DNA of 64,000 nucleotides, from the NCBI RefSeq assembly GCF_029945705.1, contig NZ_JAQSDC010000043.1:1-64000 (forward strand), in the 5' to 3' direction. The notes beneath the pieces are model-generated. The model ran no database searches, was not told the DNA's origin, and was given only the letters and a program-made list of their open reading frames with translations. This stretch comes from Methylotenera sp. (GTDB taxonomy: Bacteria > Pseudomonadota > Gammaproteobacteria > Burkholderiales > Methylophilaceae). The translations under genes were made by a program, and so were the position numbers. Numbering within the stretch: the stretch's first letter is position 1; each line of letters opens with the position of its first letter. This document shows positions 62,122-64,000 of the stretch, one piece after another.

Positions 62122-62898
62122 ATGACTACACCTACACTAAAATCTATATTCAATACAACCATTGCATGTTCTGCAGTGATTTTAGCCAGCATGTTGATAT
62201 TACCTGGCACGGCATTGGCTGAAAATGGCATGCCACTGGTGAACTCCTTGCCTGCAGCAGGTGGCGGTCAAAACTATACGTTGAGCTTGCAAACGCTAAT
62301 TTTGCTGACCTCACTTACCTTTTTACCTGCTGCCTTGCTCATGATGACAGGCTTTACGCGCATCATTATCGTGCTGTCATTGTTACGTCAAGCTTTGGGT
62401 ACGCAATCTGCACCGCCAAATCAGGTGATGGTTGGTTTGGCCTTGTTTTTGACTTTCTTCGTAATGAGTCCAGTGATCGATAAAATTTATGTAGATGCCT
62501 ATCAACCGCTTTCAGAAAATAAAATCACCATGCAAGAGGCTATGGAGAAAGGCGCAGCTCCTCTCAAGACCTTTATGATGAAGCAAACGCGTGAAGGTGA
62601 TTTAGCCTTATTTGTGAATATGGCAAAAATGGAAAAGATTGACACGCCTGATCAAGTGCCTTTGTTAGTGTTAGTTCCCGCGTTTATGACGAGTGAGTTA
62701 AAAACCGCATTTCAAATTGGTTTTGCTATATTCATTCCGTTTTTGATTATTGATATGGTGGTTGCTAGTGTGTTGATGGCAATGGGGATGATGATGGTCT
62801 CGCCATCTATCGTGTCCTTGCCTTTCAAACTGATGTTATTTGTATTAGTCGATGGCTGGCAGTTGCTACTTGGTTCGCTGGTACAAAGTTTTTATTAA
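62122..62898 (+). CDS. fliP: Flagellar biosynthetic protein FliP
   Basis: [40 protein letters not shown]. Confidence 0.97.
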   Translation: MTTPTLKSIFNTTIACSAVILASMLILPGTALAENGMPLVNSLPAAGGGQNYTLSLQTLILLTSLTFLPAALLMMTGFTRIIIVLSLLRQALGTQSAPPNQVMVGLALFLTFFVMSPVIDKIYVDAYQPLSENKITMQEAMEKGAAPLKTFMMKQTREGDLALFVNMAKMEKIDTPDQVPLLVLVPAFMTSELKTAFQIGFAIFIPFLIIDMVVASVLMAMGMMMVSPSIVSLPFKLMLFVLVDGWQLLLGSLVQSFY

Positions 62899-62942
62899 CA
62901 TTACACAAATTTTCTAAGACGATTTTTTCTAAAGGAACTAAA

Positions 62943-63212
62943 ATGACCCCAGAAAGCGTGATGACATTAGGTCGAGATGCAATGGAAATCACATTGCTTG
63001 TTGCCGCGCCTATTTTACTGGTAGTGCTGGCAATTGGTCTTTTAGTGAGTATTTTTCAAGCGGCAACCCAAATTAACGAGGCTACTTTATCGTTTATTCC
63101 CAAGCTGGTCGGCGTATTCGGCACTTTGATGTTTGCAGGGCAATGGATGTTAACGACTATGGTAGATTACATGCACTTAGTCTTTAGCAGTATTCCTGCT
63201 ATGGCTAACTAG
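62943..63212 (+). CDS. fliQ: Flagellar biosynthetic protein FliQ
   Basis: GLLVSIFQAATQINEATLSFIPKL. Confidence 0.96.
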   Translation: MTPESVMTLGRDAMEITLLVAAPILLVVLAIGLLVSIFQAATQINEATLSFIPKLVGVFGTLMFAGQWMLTTMVDYMHLVFSSIPAMAN

Positions 63213-63273
63213 GCCAGAGTTCACTAAGTCAAGATTTACTAGATTAAGCCACGTAAAGTCGCAAGGTTACATC

Positions 63274-64000
63274 ATGATTTCAGTTAGCAGTGATCTTCTA
63301 CAAACTTGGATAGTCAGCCTGCTTTGGCCGCTCACTAGAATATTAGGTGTAATAGCCGCCGCGCCTATATTTAACCATACGGCAATCCCCAATCAAGTCA
63401 AACTAGGCTTGGGCATCATGCTGACTTTAATCATAGTGCCAACATTACCAGCGATGCCGCAATTCGAAATATTTTCATTTCAAGGATTGCTGATTCTAGT
63501 GCAACAATTGGTGATAGGTTTGGCCATTGGTTTTAGTATGCGCTTGGTTTTCTCTGCGGTTGAGCTTGCAGGGCAGTTGATTGGCATGTCGATGGGGCTA
63601 GGTTTTGCTAGCTTCTATGATCCGCAATCTCAAGGTCAAAGCACTGCTGTTAATCAGTTCTTGGTATTATTAGCTATGCTTATTTTCCTAAGTTTAGATG
63701 GCCACTTATTAATCATCACCGCTGTAGCCAATAGTTTTGTGACCATGCCGATTACAGTCGGTGGTAGTGGTATTGAGCCTTTAAAAATCGCCATGTGGGG
63801 CGAAACTATATTTAGTGTAGGCTTAATATTAGCATTGCCCGCAGTGGCAGCTCTATTGATTACGAATATGGCATTGGGCATACTCACAAAGACAGCACCA
63901 CAACTCAATTTGTTTGGTATTGGCTTCCCAGTTACATTAAGCATCGGGCTGGTTGTGATAGCCCTTTCATTACCTGGCATGTTAAAACCGATTGAAAATT
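63274..64000 (+). CDS. fliR: Flagellar biosynthetic protein FliR (3' truncated by window end)
   Basis: Open frame to window end beginning MISVSSDLLQTWIVSLLWPLTRILGVIAAAPIFNH; directly after fliQ; absent from track because no stop lies in the window. Confidence 0.92.
   Translation, partial: MISVSSDLLQTWIVSLLWPLTRILGVIAAAPIFNHTAIPNQVKLGLGIMLTLIIVPTLPAMPQFEIFSFQGLLILVQQLVIGLAIGFSMRLVFSAVELAGQLIGMSMGLGFASFYDPQSQGQSTAVNQFLVLLAMLIFLSLDGHLLIITAVANSFVTMPITVGGSGIEPLKIAMWGETIFSVGLILALPAVAALLITNMALGILTKTAPQLNLFGIGFPVTLSIGLVVIALSLPGMLKPIEN

Overview
The window reads as chromosomal DNA of an AT-rich betaproteobacterium, probably Methylophilaceae/Methylotenera-like (inferred from gene content and order only). 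From left to right it contains: an orphan XRE regulator with a palindromic candidate operator; azurin divergent from a cyanide-insensitive-type cytochrome bd oxidase (cydA/cydB) plus a 46-aa DUF2474-like ORF absent from the supplied track; a complete 14-gene nuoA-N operon; a zinc metallopeptidase, NUDIX hydrolase, SDR protein and lytic transglycosylase; tRNA-Val(GAC); thrS-infC-rpmI-rplT-pheS-pheT-ihfA-merR; tRNA-Pro(GGG); a 49-aa entericidin-like lipoprotein (also absent from the track); an EF-hand+BON protein; HU; a trypsin-like protease with TPRs; an approximately 10-kb glycosylation island; and a large flagellar cluster (flagellin, flaG, fliD, fliS, fliT, a fliK-like gene, an FlhB C-domain gene, fliE, then fliF-fliR, with fliR cut by the window end). 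The most interesting candidate system is the island immediately upstream of flagellin. It holds a 1701-aa protein combining a GT41/SPINDLY domain with two further glycosyltransferase-like domains, a second GT41 protein, a WecD/WecE-like sugar acetyltransferase/aminotransferase pair, and a methyltransferase. Three of these enzymes share a recognisable ~110-aa TPR module. Other items worth checking are a chain of three consecutive inverted repeats after nuoN, a diverged ~165-bp repeat on either side of azurin/cydAB, an AUA start for infC, and several intergenic palindromes and candidate regulatory sites. All family calls come from reading motifs; no database search was run.
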